From contig NZ_KQ483358.1 in NCBI RefSeq assembly GCF_001432305.1, forward strand, positions 2,355,822 to 2,419,821: DNA of 64,000 nucleotides. The letters are read 5' to 3'. Numbering within the stretch: position 1 is the stretch's first letter; the number at the start of each line of letters is the position of its first letter. This stretch comes from Curvibacter sp. PAE-UM. GTDB lineage: Bacteria > Pseudomonadota > Gammaproteobacteria > Burkholderiales > Burkholderiaceae_C. Positions 25,649 through 35,397 of the stretch are shown here, piece after piece. Below the pieces are notes generated by a model that ran no database searches, was not told where the DNA came from, and saw only the letters and a program-made list of their open reading frames with translations. The position numbers and the translations under genes are program-made.

Positions 25649-26619
25649 GCTGGGTCGTGGAGCACGTGCGCCGCGATGGCTTGATTCTGGCCCGGGCCGT
25701 GATGTCGGGGCCTGAGCTGCGCATAGGCCGGGCACTGGACAACGACCTGGTGCTGGATGACCCCCATTGCGCCGCACACCATGCCGTGCTGCGGGTCGAC
25801 GCCCACGGCCAGGCGCAGTTGCACGATCTGGACACGCTCAATGGGATCCGCGTGGGCGCCGGCCTGGGAAAGGGCAGGCGCCATGCCGTGTATTCGGTGC
25901 AGGAAGACGCGAAGATTCAACTCGGGTCTTCTTCCCTGCGTGTGCGCCACAGTGGCTGGGCATTGGCCCCTGAAAAACCGCTCTCCATGCGGCTCATCTG
26001 GCCATTTGCCTTGCTGGCCTTGCTGGCCGTGCTGGCCCAGGCCGGCTGGGAGATCTGGGTCAAGGACGTGTACGAAGGGTCGCCGACTTACCTTTCGACC
26101 TTGAGCGGCCTTGCCGTGGGCCTTGCCATCTGGGCTGCCATGTACGCCTTGCTGGGGCGTGTTCTCGGCGGGGCGGACCGGTTTTTCACCCACCTGCTCA
26201 TCGTCTGCTGTGCCTACCTCGGGGCGATCTGGTTGCACAAGACCCTGGAAGCCCTGGCCTTTGCATCCCACTGGCTGTGGCCTTTGCGCATCGCGAGTTA
26301 CGCGACCGTGGTCGTGGTGGCATTGACGGTGCGTGCCCATCTGAAGGTGGCGGATCCAAGGCACTGGCCTGTGCTGCGCTGGGGCGTCGCCCTGGTGGCT
26401 GTCCTGGCCCTGGTCGTGCCATTGGGGCAAACCTGGATCTCCAGCCAGCGACTGACCCACATCCAGGTGATGAATGTCGCTGGGCATCCGGTGCTGCGGG
26501 TGGCCCGTCCGGTCGGCATCCCCGGTTTCATGGAAGCCGCTGCCCAGACACAGACCCGGGTGGACAAGCAGCGCGCGGTTGACAATGAGGACGTGTCCGA
26601 CGAGCTGGATGAGGACTGA
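25645..26619 (+). CDS. FHA-domain integral membrane protein
   Basis: A 324-residue protein with an N-terminal forkhead-associated domain (about 5-100): LRIGRALDNDLVLDDPHCAAHHAVL has the conserved Gly-Arg and His, followed by LDTLNGIRVG. FHA domains bind phosphothreonine. About five transmembrane helices follow between residues 112 and 265 and then an acidic C-terminal tail (SDELDED). The coupled upstream gene encodes a periplasmic protease, so a membrane signalling or proteolysis pair is plausible but unproven. No Ser/Thr kinase is seen in the window. Confidence 0.8.
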   Translation: MSWVVEHVRRDGLILARAVMSGPELRIGRALDNDLVLDDPHCAAHHAVLRVDAHGQAQLHDLDTLNGIRVGAGLGKGRRHAVYSVQEDAKIQLGSSSLRVRHSGWALAPEKPLSMRLIWPFALLALLAVLAQAGWEIWVKDVYEGSPTYLSTLSGLAVGLAIWAAMYALLGRVLGGADRFFTHLLIVCCAYLGAIWLHKTLEALAFASHWLWPLRIASYATVVVVALTVRAHLKVADPRHWPVLRWGVALVAVLALVVPLGQTWISSQRLTHIQVMNVAGHPVLRVARPVGIPGFMEAAAQTQTRVDKQRAVDNEDVSDELDED

Positions 26620-26781
26620 GTCGCGCTGGTGCCCGTTCGGCTCAACTGCGGCCACGCCCATCACGCGCGCATGGGGGCTTCGGCTGCGATGTTGCGTACG
26701 GTCGGATGAGCAGGCCTGGCCGCGCAGGGTTTCGGGCGACAGGGCCGTGCCAGGCTGACAGCTGGTGGGGCGTGCTGGAGC

Positions 26782-26787
26782 TAAAAT
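26782..26787 (+). promoter_or_regulatory. Candidate -10 box of purL
   Basis: TAAAAT lies 49 nt before the purL GTG in the 217-bp gap after the FHA gene. No good -35 at the proper spacing, so this is tentative. Nothing else is recognised in the gap. Confidence 0.3.
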
Positions 26788-26836
26788 CCTGCCTTTCCCC
26801 CGGACACCCGTCCACCACCCCCTCAAGGCCACCCCT

Positions 26837-29800
26837 GTGACCCTGCACATCTCCTCTTTCGAAGGCGGCAGCGCCCTCAGCCCTTTTCGCGTCCAGCAGC
26901 TCCTGCCCCGTCTGCAGACCATCCACGACAAGATCAGCGGCATCGCCGCGCGTTATGTGCACCTGGTGGCCAGTGACCATGCCCCGACGGCTGAACTGAA
27001 ACAACAACTCGCCGCGCTCCTGACCTATGGTGATCCCTACGCCGGCCCGGCCGAGGGCCCGCTGGTGGTGGTGGCGCCGCGCCTGGGCACGGTCTCGCCC
27101 TGGGCCTCCAAGGCCACCGACATCGCCCACAACTGCGGCCTGGCCGTGCACCGCGTGGAACGCGTGGTCGAATACCGCCTGACGCTCAAATCGGGCCTGC
27201 TGGGCAAGAACGCCCTGACGACAGAGCAGTTGGGCCAGGTGGCTGCCTTGCTGCACGACCGCATGACCGAAAGCGCCGTGGCCACCCGTGAAGAAGCCTG
27301 CGCCCTGTTCACCGAACTGCACCCGGCCCCCATGGAGCACGTGGATGTCCTGGGTGGCGGCCGCGCTGCGCTTGAGGCGGCCAATGTGCAATTCGGCCTG
27401 GCCCTGGCCGAGGATGAGATCGAGTACCTGGTCCAGGCCTTCCGTGACCTGAAGCGCAACCCGACCGACGTCGAGCTCATGATGTTCGCTCAGGCCAACA
27501 GCGAACACTGCCGCCACAAGATCTTCAACGCCGACTTCAGCATCGACGGCGTGCGCCAGCAGCGCAGCATGTTCGGCATGATCCGCAACACCCACCAGCT
27601 CAGCCCGCAGCACACGGTGGTGGCCTATTCGGACAACGCCTCCATCATGGAAGGCAATCGCGTCGAGCGTTTCGTGGCCCGCATGGGGCCCGGCAGCGCG
27701 CCGGGTTACCAGAAGTCCGAGGCCGTGAACCACGTGCTGATGAAGGTCGAGACGCACAACCACCCGACCGCCATCTCGCCCTTCCCCGGCGCCTCCACCG
27801 GTGCCGGCGGCGAGATCCGTGACGAAGGCGCCACCGGCCGCGGCTCGAAACCCAAGGCCGGCCTGACCGGTTTCACGGTCTCCAGGCTCTGGGGTGGCTG
27901 GTCGGATGAAAAGGGCGGCAAACCCGAGCACATCGCCAGCCCGCTGCAGATCATGACCGAGGGCCCGCTGGGCGGCGCTGCCTTCAACAACGAATTCGGC
28001 CGCCCCAATCTGGCGGGTTATTTCCGCGAATACGAGCAGACCGTGGCCAGCGATGTGGACACGGTGCAGCGCGCGTACCACAAGCCCATCATGATCGCCG
28101 GCGGTGTCGGTGTCATTGACGCCGGCCAGACCCAGAAGATACTGTTCCCGGCCGGCACCCTGCTGATCCAGCTCGGCGGCCCGGGCATGCGCATCGGCAT
28201 GGGCGGCAGTGCCGCCAGTTCCATGGCCACGGGCGCCAACGCGGCCGAGCTGGACTTCGATTCCGTGCAGCGCGGCAACCCCGAGATCGAGCGCCGCGCG
28301 CAGGAGGTCATCAACCACTGCTGGGCCCAGGGTGACAAGAACCCCATCCTGGCCATCCACGACGTGGGCGCGGGCGGCCTGTCCAACGCCTTCCCCGAAT
28401 TGACCAACGACGCCGGCCGCGGTGCCCGCTTCGACCTGCGTGCCGTGCCGCTCGAAGAATCGGGCCTGGCACCGAAGGAAATCTGGAGCAACGAGAGCCA
28501 GGAACGCTACGTGATGGCCATCGCGCCCGAGTCGCTGGAACAGTTCAAGTCTTTCTGCGAACGCGAGCGTTGCCCCTTTGCCGTGGTTGGCGTGGCCACC
28601 GAAGAGCGCCAGCTGGTGCTGGCCGACGCAGGTGCTGAATCCCCGGTCGACATGCCGATGAACGTGCTGCTGGGCAAGCCGCCCAAGATGCACCGCGACG
28701 TGAAGACCATCGCGCGCAACTTCAAGCCGCTGGACCTCACGGAGGTGGAACTGCAAAAAGCCGTGATCGACGTGCTGAGCCACCCGACCGTGGCATCCAA
28801 GCGTTTCCTCATCACCATCGGCGACCGCACCGTGGGCGGCCTGACGCACCGCGACCAGATGGTCGGCCCCTGGCAGGTGCCGGTGGCCGACGTGGCCGTG
28901 ACCCTGGCCGACTACGCCGGTTTCAAGGGCGAGGCCATGAGCATGGGCGAGCGCACGCCCTTGGCCGTGCTGGACGCGCCGGCCTCCGGTCGCATGGCCG
29001 TGGCCGAGGCCATCACCAACCTGTTGGCTGCGCCCATCGAACTCGCGCGCGTCAAGCTCTCGGCCAACTGGATGGCCGCCTGCGGCGAGCCCGGCGAAGA
29101 CGCCGCGCTTTATGCCACCGTGCAGGCCGTGGGCATGGAACTGTGCCCGGCGCTGGGCATCTCCATCCCCGTGGGCAAGGACAGCCTGTCCATGCGCACC
29201 CAGTGGAGCGATGGAAACGAGAAGAAAAAGGTCACCTCGCCGGTTTCGCTGATCGTGAGCGCCTTCGCCACACTGGGCGATGTGCGCGGCACGCTGACCC
29301 CGCAACTGGACAACACGGCCGACACCACGCTGCTGCTGGTCGATCTGGGCAAGGGCCAGAACCGCATGGCCGGGTCCATCCTGGCGCAGACACTGAACCA
29401 GACCGGTGACACCGTGCCGGACCTGGACGACCCGCAGGACCTGATCAATCTGGTCAAGGCGGTCAACGCCCTGCGTGCGCAGGGCAGGATCCTGGCCTAC
29501 CACGACCGCAGCGATGGTGGCCTGCTGGCCGCGGCGGCCGAGATGGCCTTTGCCGGCCACGTGGGCGTGGCGCTCAATGTGGACCTTCTGGTGACGGAAG
29601 GCGACGGCATCTCCGACAGCCGCATGGACACCGGCGACAGCAAGAACTGGGCATCCCAGGTCAGCGCGCGCCGCGAGGAGCTCACGCTCAAGGCCCTGTT
29701 CAACGAGGAACTGGGTGTGCTGCTCCAGGTGAAGAGCGAAGACCGCGACGCGGTGATGCAGGTGCTGCGCGATTTTGGCCTCTCGAAATTCAGCCACGTG

Positions 29801-30832
29801 GTCGGCAAGACCCGGCCGGCCGGTGGAACGGTCGGCGCGGGTGTGGGTGAGCTGCAGGTCTGGCGTGATGCCAAGGCCGTGTTTTCGGCCAAACTTTTCG
29901 ACCTGCACCAGGTCTGGGACAGCGTGAGCTGGAAGATCAACCAGCAGCGTGACAACACGGCCTGCGCCGACCAGGAACACGCCGCCGCCGGCGCGCCCGA
30001 CGATCCTGGCCTGCACGTGCACCTCACCTTCGACCCGGCGCAAGGTCTCGCACCAGCGTTGCTCAAGAGCCGGCCGAAGGTGGCTGTGCTGCGCGAGCAG
30101 GGTGTGAACTCGCACGTGGAGATGGCCTACGCCTTCACCGAGGCCGGCTTCGAGGCCTATGACGTGCACATGACCGACCTGCAGAACGGCCGCGCGAACC
30201 TGAAAGACTTCAAGGGTGTGGTGGCCTGTGGCGGCTTCAGCTACGGCGACACGCTGGGTGCCGGCATCGGCTGGGCGCGTTCCATCACCTTCAACCCCGT
30301 GCTGTCCGGGCAGTTCCAGGCCTTCTTCGCGCGCCCCGACACCTTTGGCCTGGGCGTGTGCAACGGCTGCCAGATGTTCGCCGAGCTGGCCGACATCATT
30401 CCGGGCGCGCAGGACTGGCCGCGTTTCACCACCAACCGCAGCGAGCGCTTCGAGGCGCGCCTGTCCCTGGTGGAAGTGCTCGAATCGCCCAGCCTGTTCC
30501 TGCAGGGCATGGCCGGCAGCCGCCTGCCGATTGCCGTGGCACACGGCGAGGGCTACGCCAACTTCGCCTACCGCGGCAACGCCGGCAAGGCCATCGCCGC
30601 CATGCGTTTTGTCGACAACACGGGCGCGGCCACCGAGGCCTATCCCTACAACCCCAACGGCAGCGCCGGTGGCCTGACCGCGGTCACCACCGCCGATGGG
30701 CGTTTCACGGCCATGATGCCGCACCCTGAGCGCGTGTTCCGCAACATCCAGATGAGCTGGACCAAGGGTGACCCGGGCGCCCACAGTCCCTGGATGCAGA
30801 TCTGGCGCAACGCGCGCAAGTGGGTGGGCTGA
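26837..30832 (+). CDS. purL: Phosphoribosylformylglycinamidine synthase PurL (large type)
   Basis: The fourth step of de novo purine synthesis (FGAR + ATP + Gln to FGAM), 1331 residues in the long single-chain form. Parts in order: an N-terminal PurS-like domain, a linker, two AIRS-like halves with the ATP and substrate sites ([50 protein letters not shown]) and a C-terminal class I glutamine amidotransferase with nucleophile Cys in GVCNGCQMF and the His/Glu pair in MPHPERVF. The GTG at 26837 ([11 protein letters not shown]) is taken as start, because sequence upstream does not resemble the family. Confidence 0.97.
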   Translation: MTLHISSFEGGSALSPFRVQQLLPRLQTIHDKISGIAARYVHLVASDHAPTAELKQQLAALLTYGDPYAGPAEGPLVVVAPRLGTVSPWASKATDIAHNCGLAVHRVERVVEYRLTLKSGLLGKNALTTEQLGQVAALLHDRMTESAVATREEACALFTELHPAPMEHVDVLGGGRAALEAANVQFGLALAEDEIEYLVQAFRDLKRNPTDVELMMFAQANSEHCRHKIFNADFSIDGVRQQRSMFGMIRNTHQLSPQHTVVAYSDNASIMEGNRVERFVARMGPGSAPGYQKSEAVNHVLMKVETHNHPTAISPFPGASTGAGGEIRDEGATGRGSKPKAGLTGFTVSRLWGGWSDEKGGKPEHIASPLQIMTEGPLGGAAFNNEFGRPNLAGYFREYEQTVASDVDTVQRAYHKPIMIAGGVGVIDAGQTQKILFPAGTLLIQLGGPGMRIGMGGSAASSMATGANAAELDFDSVQRGNPEIERRAQEVINHCWAQGDKNPILAIHDVGAGGLSNAFPELTNDAGRGARFDLRAVPLEESGLAPKEIWSNESQERYVMAIAPESLEQFKSFCERERCPFAVVGVATEERQLVLADAGAESPVDMPMNVLLGKPPKMHRDVKTIARNFKPLDLTEVELQKAVIDVLSHPTVASKRFLITIGDRTVGGLTHRDQMVGPWQVPVADVAVTLADYAGFKGEAMSMGERTPLAVLDAPASGRMAVAEAITNLLAAPIELARVKLSANWMAACGEPGEDAALYATVQAVGMELCPALGISIPVGKDSLSMRTQWSDGNEKKKVTSPVSLIVSAFATLGDVRGTLTPQLDNTADTTLLLVDLGKGQNRMAGSILAQTLNQTGDTVPDLDDPQDLINLVKAVNALRAQGRILAYHDRSDGGLLAAAAEMAFAGHVGVALNVDLLVTEGDGISDSRMDTGDSKNWASQVSARREELTLKALFNEELGVLLQVKSEDRDAVMQVLRDFGLSKFSHVVGKTRPAGGTVGAGVGELQVWRDAKAVFSAKLFDLHQVWDSVSWKINQQRDNTACADQEHAAAGAPDDPGLHVHLTFDPAQGLAPALLKSRPKVAVLREQGVNSHVEMAYAFTEAGFEAYDVHMTDLQNGRANLKDFKGVVACGGFSYGDTLGAGIGWARSITFNPVLSGQFQAFFARPDTFGLGVCNGCQMFAELADIIPGAQDWPRFTTNRSERFEARLSLVEVLESPSLFLQGMAGSRLPIAVAHGEGYANFAYRGNAGKAIAAMRFVDNTGAATEAYPYNPNGSAGGLTAVTTADGRFTAMMPHPERVFRNIQMSWTKGDPGAHSPWMQIWRNARKWVG

Positions 30833-30958
30833 ACCTCTCCCCGGTGTGAGCCGGGGGGTGATGCACTTTTGGGGGCCTCGGGCAAGCGACGCGCAGGATT
30901 CCGGCGCAGGCATCACCACGAATCATCGGTCCCTCCTGCGGGTGCCGGGCTTGCGAGC

Positions 30959-30987
30959 TTGACAGCCCCGGGGGGACACCCAATACT
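30959..30987 (+). promoter_or_regulatory. Promoter of the cyclic-nucleotide-binding protein gene
   Basis: TTGACA at 30959-30964 and AATACT at 30982-30987 are separated by 17 bp, a good sigma-70 match in the 215-bp gap after purL. Earlier in the gap (30839-30856) is a 6-bp CCCCGG hairpin without a T-run. A 7-bp perfect hairpin (CGGGTCC-GTC-GGACCCG, 31016-31032) lies just before the ribosome-binding site. Confidence 0.6.
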
Positions 30988-31047
30988 CCAAGCGAGCATC
31001 GCCGAGCTACATGAGCGGGTCCGTCGGACCCGTGGAAAGGGTGTCCG

Positions 31048-31539
31048 ATGGATTCATTCAATCCCTTGACGCAGAACAGTGCGGTCAACGGCCTCATCAC
31101 CGCCATCTCGCGCAATACCGAGGATGGCGTGCTGTCACGCCATCTTGGCGCGCAGTCCTGGTACATCGTGGCCGACTACCTGCATCCGCACGCCTACGAG
31201 CGGGGCCACCTGCTGATCTCGCAGGGCGCCCAGGATCGCAACCTCTATTTTCTGGAGACAGGCAACCTCAAGGTCGACGTCAAGACCGACAGCGGCCTGA
31301 TGCAACTCGCCATTCTCGGGCCCGGTACCGTGGTTGGCGAGGGCAGCTTCTTCTCGCGCCTGCCTCGCAGCGCCTCGGTGGTGGCCTACAGCAACTGCAA
31401 GGTCTGGACCATGAGCCCCGAGGATTTCGAGACCCTGGGCAAGAAGCACCCCACCGTGGCACTCTCCCTGTCCATGGCCCTGAGCGCCATCATGGCCACG
31501 CGCATGCTCGACGTGAGCAAGCGTATCGCGAGTACCTGA
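31048..31539 (+). CDS. Stand-alone cyclic nucleotide-binding domain protein
   Basis: A soluble protein of 163 residues. Residues 35-145 form a cyclic nucleotide-binding beta roll (YERGHLLISQGAQDRNLYFLETGNLKV, then ILGPGTVVGEGSFFSRLPRSASVVA, corresponding to the phosphate-binding cassette). The Glu and Arg of the cassette are present (GEGSF ... RSASV). There is no C-terminal helix-turn-helix, unlike Crp or Fnr, and no effector domain, so it may act by protein contacts. GGAAAGGG precedes the ATG. Its stop lies 1 bp from the convergent thiE stop. Confidence 0.8.
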   Translation: MDSFNPLTQNSAVNGLITAISRNTEDGVLSRHLGAQSWYIVADYLHPHAYERGHLLISQGAQDRNLYFLETGNLKVDVKTDSGLMQLAILGPGTVVGEGSFFSRLPRSASVVAYSNCKVWTMSPEDFETLGKKHPTVALSLSMALSAIMATRMLDVSKRIAST

Positions 31540-31540
31540 T

Positions 31541-32431
31541 TCAGGCCGCCCAGGCGGCCATCAGTCGGGCCGCCGCCTGTTCGGGGTCGGTTTCGGCCGT
31601 GATGGCGCGTACCACCGCCAGCGAACCCACGCCCGTGGCCTTGATCTCGGGCAGCTCGGCCGCAGAGATGCCGCCGATGCCCACGCCCGGATAGTTCCGC
31701 ATCAGCCGTGCATAGGCCGCCAGCCGGCCGGGGCCCTGCGCTGCGGTGGCCATGCGCTTGAGCGTGGTCGGGTAGACCGCGCCCATGGCGAGGTAGCTCG
31801 GGCTCATCCGGTCGGCGCGCACCATCTCGGCATAACCATGGCTGGACAGTCCCAGGCGCAGGCCCGCGGCGCGGATGGCCGCGAAGTCGGCGATCTCCAT
31901 GTCCTCCTGCCCCAGGTGCACGCCGTAGGCACCGGCGGCGATGGCTTCGCGCCAGTGGTCGTTGATGAAGAGCAGCGCGGGCGTGCCGCGCACGGCCTGC
32001 ACCGCCGCCTCGACTTCGTGCAGCACGGCCGCAGCATCGTCGGACTTGAAACGCAGCTGCACCGTGGGCACACCGGCGCGTGCCACGCGGCCCACCCACT
32101 GGGCGTCGGGCAGCACGGCGTACAGGCCCAGCGCCTTGGGGCAGGCCGCAAAGGCATCGGCACGTGGCCAGGGCCGCAGGCCGAAATCGACCGGCTCGTC
32201 GGGCCAGGCCTGCGGGTCGAAACGCCCTGTGCGCTGTGCCTGGGCCAGCCAGGCCAGCGCCACGGATTCGGCGTCGATCTCGATGAAACCCAGGGCCAGG
32301 CAGGCCTGCTTGGCATGGCGGTAGACCGCGTCGTCGCGGCTGTAGTTCAGGGCGGGCTCGCCGACGACGGGCAGGGCCAGATTCGGGTGCGCGGCCACGA
32401 TGGCCTGCGCTTCGGGAGTGAGTTGTGTCAT
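31541..32431 (-). CDS. thiE: Thiamine phosphate synthase ThiE with N-terminal extension
   Basis: A TIM-barrel enzyme that joins HMP-PP and thiazole phosphate to thiamine phosphate. The catalytic part starts near residue 100 (LGLYAVLPDAQW) and contains LLFINDHWREAIAAGAYGVHLGQED, YLAMGAVYPTTLK and the phosphate loop GVGIGGIS. About 100 extra N-terminal residues (total 296 against about 210) are not recognised as a known catalytic domain. The start overlaps the thiG stop (ATGA, 32428-32431), making it the last gene of thiO-thiS-thiG-thiE. Confidence 0.9.
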   Translation of the reverse strand: MTQLTPEAQAIVAAHPNLALPVVGEPALNYSRDDAVYRHAKQACLALGFIEIDAESVALAWLAQAQRTGRFDPQAWPDEPVDFGLRPWPRADAFAACPKALGLYAVLPDAQWVGRVARAGVPTVQLRFKSDDAAAVLHEVEAAVQAVRGTPALLFINDHWREAIAAGAYGVHLGQEDMEIADFAAIRAAGLRLGLSSHGYAEMVRADRMSPSYLAMGAVYPTTLKRMATAAQGPGRLAAYARLMRNYPGVGIGGISAAELPEIKATGVGSLAVVRAITAETDPEQAAARLMAAWAA

Positions 32432-33225
32432 GCGTGATGCCAGAAAGGCGTGCCCAGCACGGGCGTGGAGGGTTGGGCAGAGTCCTGCTCGCTCATGGCT
32501 CCCGATCGGTAGGCGTCACGCCCGGCCTGGGTGGCGGCGGCGAACGCGCCGGCCATGGCCACCGGGTCCTGCGCCAGGGCGACGGCGGTGTTGAGCAGCA
32601 CGCCGTCGTAACCCCATTCCATCACGGTGCAGGCGTGGGATGGCTTGCCCAGGCCCGCGTCCACGATCATGGGCACGGCCAGGCGTTCGCGCAGCACGCG
32701 CATGGCGTAGGGGTTGATGGGGCCCTTGCCGGTGCCGATGGGCGCGGCCCAGGGCATGACGGCCTGGCAGCCCACGTCCACCAGGCGCTGGCACAGCACC
32801 AGGTCTTCGGTGGTGTAGGGCAGCACCTTGAAACCTTCCTTGATCAGGTGCTCGGCCGCCTGCACCAGGTTGAGCGTGTCGGGCTGCAGGGTGTAGTCGT
32901 CACCGATCACCTCCAGCTTGATCCACGGCGTCTCGAACACCTCGCGCGCCATCTGCGCGGTGGTGATGGCCTCCTGCACGCTGTGGCAGCCGGCGGTGTT
33001 GGGCAGCACCGGCACTTTGAGCGCCTTGAGCAGTTCCCAGAACTGGTTCGCACTTTCATGCGGCACGGCGCCCTGGCGGCGCAGCGAGGCGGTCAGCATG
33101 GCCGGCTTGGCGAGTTTCACCGCGGCTTCGAGCACGGCCGGCGACGGGTAGCGCGACGTGCCCAGCAGCAGGCGGCTGTGGAAGGTTTCGCCGTAGAGGA
33201 CGAGGGGATCAGAGGTATTGGGCAT
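32428..33225 (-). CDS. thiG: Thiazole synthase ThiG
   Basis: A 265-residue TIM-barrel enzyme that condenses DXP, dehydroglycine and ThiS-thiocarboxylate into the thiazole phosphate. Family segments include FHSRLLLGTSRYPSPAVLEAA, the VLPNTAGCHSVQEAI loop, WIKLEVIGDD with the Schiff-base lysine, and the phosphate-binding PIGTGKGPINP and IVDAGLGKPSHA. It follows thiS by 3 bp and overlaps thiE by 4 bp, so the operon is translationally coupled throughout. Confidence 0.96.
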   Translation of the reverse strand: MPNTSDPLVLYGETFHSRLLLGTSRYPSPAVLEAAVKLAKPAMLTASLRRQGAVPHESANQFWELLKALKVPVLPNTAGCHSVQEAITTAQMAREVFETPWIKLEVIGDDYTLQPDTLNLVQAAEHLIKEGFKVLPYTTEDLVLCQRLVDVGCQAVMPWAAPIGTGKGPINPYAMRVLRERLAVPMIVDAGLGKPSHACTVMEWGYDGVLLNTAVALAQDPVAMAGAFAAATQAGRDAYRSGAMSEQDSAQPSTPVLGTPFWHHA

Positions 33226-33228
33226 GGC

Positions 33229-33426
33229 TTATCCGCCGGTGACGGGAGAGATGATTTCGACGCGGTCGCCGTCTTGCAGCGGCTGTTGTGAGTACTGGGT
33301 CTTGGGCACGAACCGGGTGTTGACCGCAGCCGCAAAGGGCGGTTTCGCCTCGATGGCCGCCACAGCGTCTGCCAAGGTCGCACCCGTCGGCAGCACGTGT
33401 TCTTGTTTGTTGATGATGACGTTCAT
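33229..33426 (-). CDS. thiS: Sulfur carrier protein ThiS
   Basis: A small ubiquitin-like protein of 65 residues whose C-terminal Gly-Gly (SPVTGG) is adenylated and thiocarboxylated to donate sulfur to ThiG. The start MNVIINKQE at 33426 is fixed by overlap with the thiO stop (ATGA, 33423-33426). A longer in-frame extension upstream would fall inside thiO and is not needed. The sequence has the expected ATLADAV helix and DRVEIISPVTGG end. Confidence 0.95.
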   Translation of the reverse strand: MNVIINKQEHVLPTGATLADAVAAIEAKPPFAAAVNTRFVPKTQYSQQPLQDGDRVEIISPVTGG

Positions 33427-34520
33427 GCCACGGTTTCCATGCGCAGGTCCAGCGAAGCCGCGAGTGTAGTGGTCTGTCCGTTCACGAACTCCAGCACCAC
33501 GTCCAGCAGGGCCGGCGAGATCATGAAACCGTGGCGGTACAGGCCGTTGATCTGCAGGCAACGCGGGCCCAGGTGGCGGACGGCCGGCAGGTTGTCGGGC
33601 AGCGTCGGGCGGCACTGGGTGGCGATCTCCAGGATGCGCGCCTCGCCAAAACCCGGGTGCACCGCGTAGGCCGCACTCAGCAACTCCAGCGTGGAGCGCA
33701 CGCTGGGCGGCGAGAGGTCGTTGCTCTCGATCTCGGTGGCGCCGATCACGAAGAGGCCGTCCTGCTTGGGCGCGATGTAGATCGGGTAACGTGGGTGGAT
33801 CAGGCGCGTGGGGCGGCTCAGGGACACCTCAGGGGCATGGATGCGCGCCACTTCGCCGCGCACACCGCGCAGCTGGCCCCACTGGGCGCTGGCGCCCAGG
33901 CCGCGGCAGTCGAACAGCCAGTCGGGCTGGCCGGTGGCGCCGGGCTGGAAATCCTGCGGCGTGCGCGGGCTGTTCCAGTGCAACTCAACCTTCAGGGCCT
34001 GCAATTCGTGCAGCAACGCAGCCAGCAGCTGTCGGTTGTCGAGCTGGCCTTCTCCGGGCAGGTACAGGCCTTGGGCAAAACGGTTTTCCAGGCTGGGTTC
34101 GAGTTGCTTGACACCCGCGGCATCCAGCGCCTGGACCTTGGGCAGGGCGGGATTCTTTTCGTTGGTGGCCTGCAGCTGGCCTGCGAAGCGACGCGCCTCG
34201 GCCGCGTCCTGGCGGTGCCAGAGGATCAACGTGCCCGTCCGCTGGAAGAACACCGGTAACGAGAGCTGCGCCAGCAATTGCGGCCAGCGCGTCAGCGCAT
34301 GGCGTCCCATCTCGACCACGCTGGCTTCGGTGATGGCCGATTCGGCCAGCGGCGCCAGCATGGCGGCGGCAATGCGCGCCGGCGAACTCTGCGCGTCGGC
34401 GCCACCGGTTTCAAAGACCGTGACACGGTGGCCGGCGCGCGCCAGCTGCCAGGCCAGCAGGCGACCCATGAGGCCGGCGCCGAGCACCACGGAGGATGGA
34501 CCTTGGTTCGAGGTGGTCAT
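33423..34520 (-). CDS. thiO: Glycine oxidase ThiO (FAD-dependent)
   Basis: An FAD amino-acid oxidase of 365 residues of the DAO family that makes dehydroglycine for thiazole synthesis. The N-terminal Rossmann motif (VVLGAGLMGRLLAWQLARAG) and the C-terminal FAD-contact region ending in NGLYRHGFMISPALLD are present. The start MTTSNQGPSS at 34520 fits the Rossmann position. It is the first gene of thiO-thiS-thiG-thiE and starts only 25 bp from the divergent thiD, so there is little room for its own promoter there; a riboswitch 950 bp upstream faces it. Confidence 0.9.
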   Translation of the reverse strand: MTTSNQGPSSVVLGAGLMGRLLAWQLARAGHRVTVFETGGADAQSSPARIAAAMLAPLAESAITEASVVEMGRHALTRWPQLLAQLSLPVFFQRTGTLILWHRQDAAEARRFAGQLQATNEKNPALPKVQALDAAGVKQLEPSLENRFAQGLYLPGEGQLDNRQLLAALLHELQALKVELHWNSPRTPQDFQPGATGQPDWLFDCRGLGASAQWGQLRGVRGEVARIHAPEVSLSRPTRLIHPRYPIYIAPKQDGLFVIGATEIESNDLSPPSVRSTLELLSAAYAVHPGFGEARILEIATQCRPTLPDNLPAVRHLGPRCLQINGLYRHGFMISPALLDVVLEFVNGQTTTLAASLDLRMETVA

Positions 34521-34532
34521 GTCAATTGAACT

Positions 34533-34538
34533 GATAAT
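34533..34538 (+). promoter_or_regulatory. Candidate -10 box of thiD
   Basis: GATAAT lies 7 nt before the ATG at 34546. Together with the 25-bp thiO-thiD spacing this suggests a leaderless thiD mRNA whose -35 would lie inside the start of thiO. No clear -35 is seen. Confidence 0.35.
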
Positions 34539-34545
34539 GCGCGCC

Positions 34546-35397
34546 ATGACCACGATCACGACGAACGACAAACATTACCCGCGCGTGCTGTCCATCGCGG
34601 GTTCCGACAGCGGCGGCGGCGCCGGTATCCAGGCCGACCTCAAGACCTTCAGTGCCCTGGGCTGCTACGGCATGACGGCCATCACCGCGTTGACGGCGCA
34701 GAACACGCAGGGCGTGCGCGGCATCTTTGGTGTGCCGCCCGAGTTCCTGGCCGCGCAGATCGACGCGGTGGTCGAGGACATCGGTGCCGATGCCGTGAAG
34801 ATCGGCATGCTGCACGCGCCGGGCATCGTGCGTGTGGTGGCGCAGGCCATCCGCCGTCACGGGCTGAAGCACGTGGTGCTGGACCCGGTGATGGTGGCCA
34901 CCAGCGGCGACCGCCTGATCGCCGAGGAGACCGTGGCCGTGCTGGTGCAGGAACTCTTTCCCCTGGCCACGGTGATCACGCCCAACCTCGACGAGGCCGA
35001 GCTGCTGCTGGGCCACAAGATCGCCGGCATCGCGGGCCTCGAACCCGCAGCCAGGGAACTGCTGGCCCTGGGCGCGCCCAATGTGCTGCTCAAGGGTGGG
35101 CATCTGCAGGGCGACGAGGTGGTGGATCTGCTGCTGCAGCCCGGCCGCGCGCCGGTGCGCCTGGCGTCGGCGCGCATCGCAAGCAAGAACGTGCATGGCA
35201 CGGGCTGCACCCTGTCCTCGGCCATCGCCGCGCACCTGGCCCTGGGGCATGCGCTGGAGGAAGCCGTGGGCCTGGCGCGCATCTACATCCTGGGCGCCAT
35301 TGCCGCCGGGGCGGACGTGCGTACTGGGCACGGCCACGGCCCGCTCAACCACGGCCATGCGCCGCTGGCGATGCAGGTCCTGGCGGGGACACGCTGA
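34546..35397 (+). CDS. thiD: Hydroxymethylpyrimidine/phosphomethylpyrimidine kinase ThiD
   Basis: A ribokinase-fold enzyme of 283 residues that phosphorylates HMP and HMP-P to HMP-PP, the partner of thiazole phosphate in the ThiE reaction. Motifs are VLSIAGSDSGGGAGIQADLKTF at the N-terminus, VVLDPVMVATSG, ITPNLDEAELLLG and the anion hole NVHGTGCTLSSAIA. The ATG at 34546 (MTTITTNDKHY) or the one at 34537 could start it. It is divergent from thiO, and the antisense strand of the whole gene lies between the TPP riboswitch and thiO. Confidence 0.95.
   Translation: MTTITTNDKHYPRVLSIAGSDSGGGAGIQADLKTFSALGCYGMTAITALTAQNTQGVRGIFGVPPEFLAAQIDAVVEDIGADAVKIGMLHAPGIVRVVAQAIRRHGLKHVVLDPVMVATSGDRLIAEETVAVLVQELFPLATVITPNLDEAELLLGHKIAGIAGLEPAARELLALGAPNVLLKGGHLQGDEVVDLLLQPGRAPVRLASARIASKNVHGTGCTLSSAIAAHLALGHALEEAVGLARIYILGAIAAGADVRTGHGHGPLNHGHAPLAMQVLAGTR

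Noticed and set aside
26642-30919. Long minus-strand open frame (about 1425 codons) opposite purL
   Set aside because: Same codon-bias effect; the translation is His/Gly/Val-rich without domains, while purL is unmistakable.
30833-31047. Possible riboswitch or small RNA in the gap after purL
   Set aside because: Hairpins are present, but I could not match any conserved riboswitch core; only a promoter and a local hairpin are supported.
33808-34536. N-terminal extension of thiD of more than 240 codons
   Set aside because: It is antisense to thiO and rich in Arg/Ser/Trp; thiD motifs start only after 34546.
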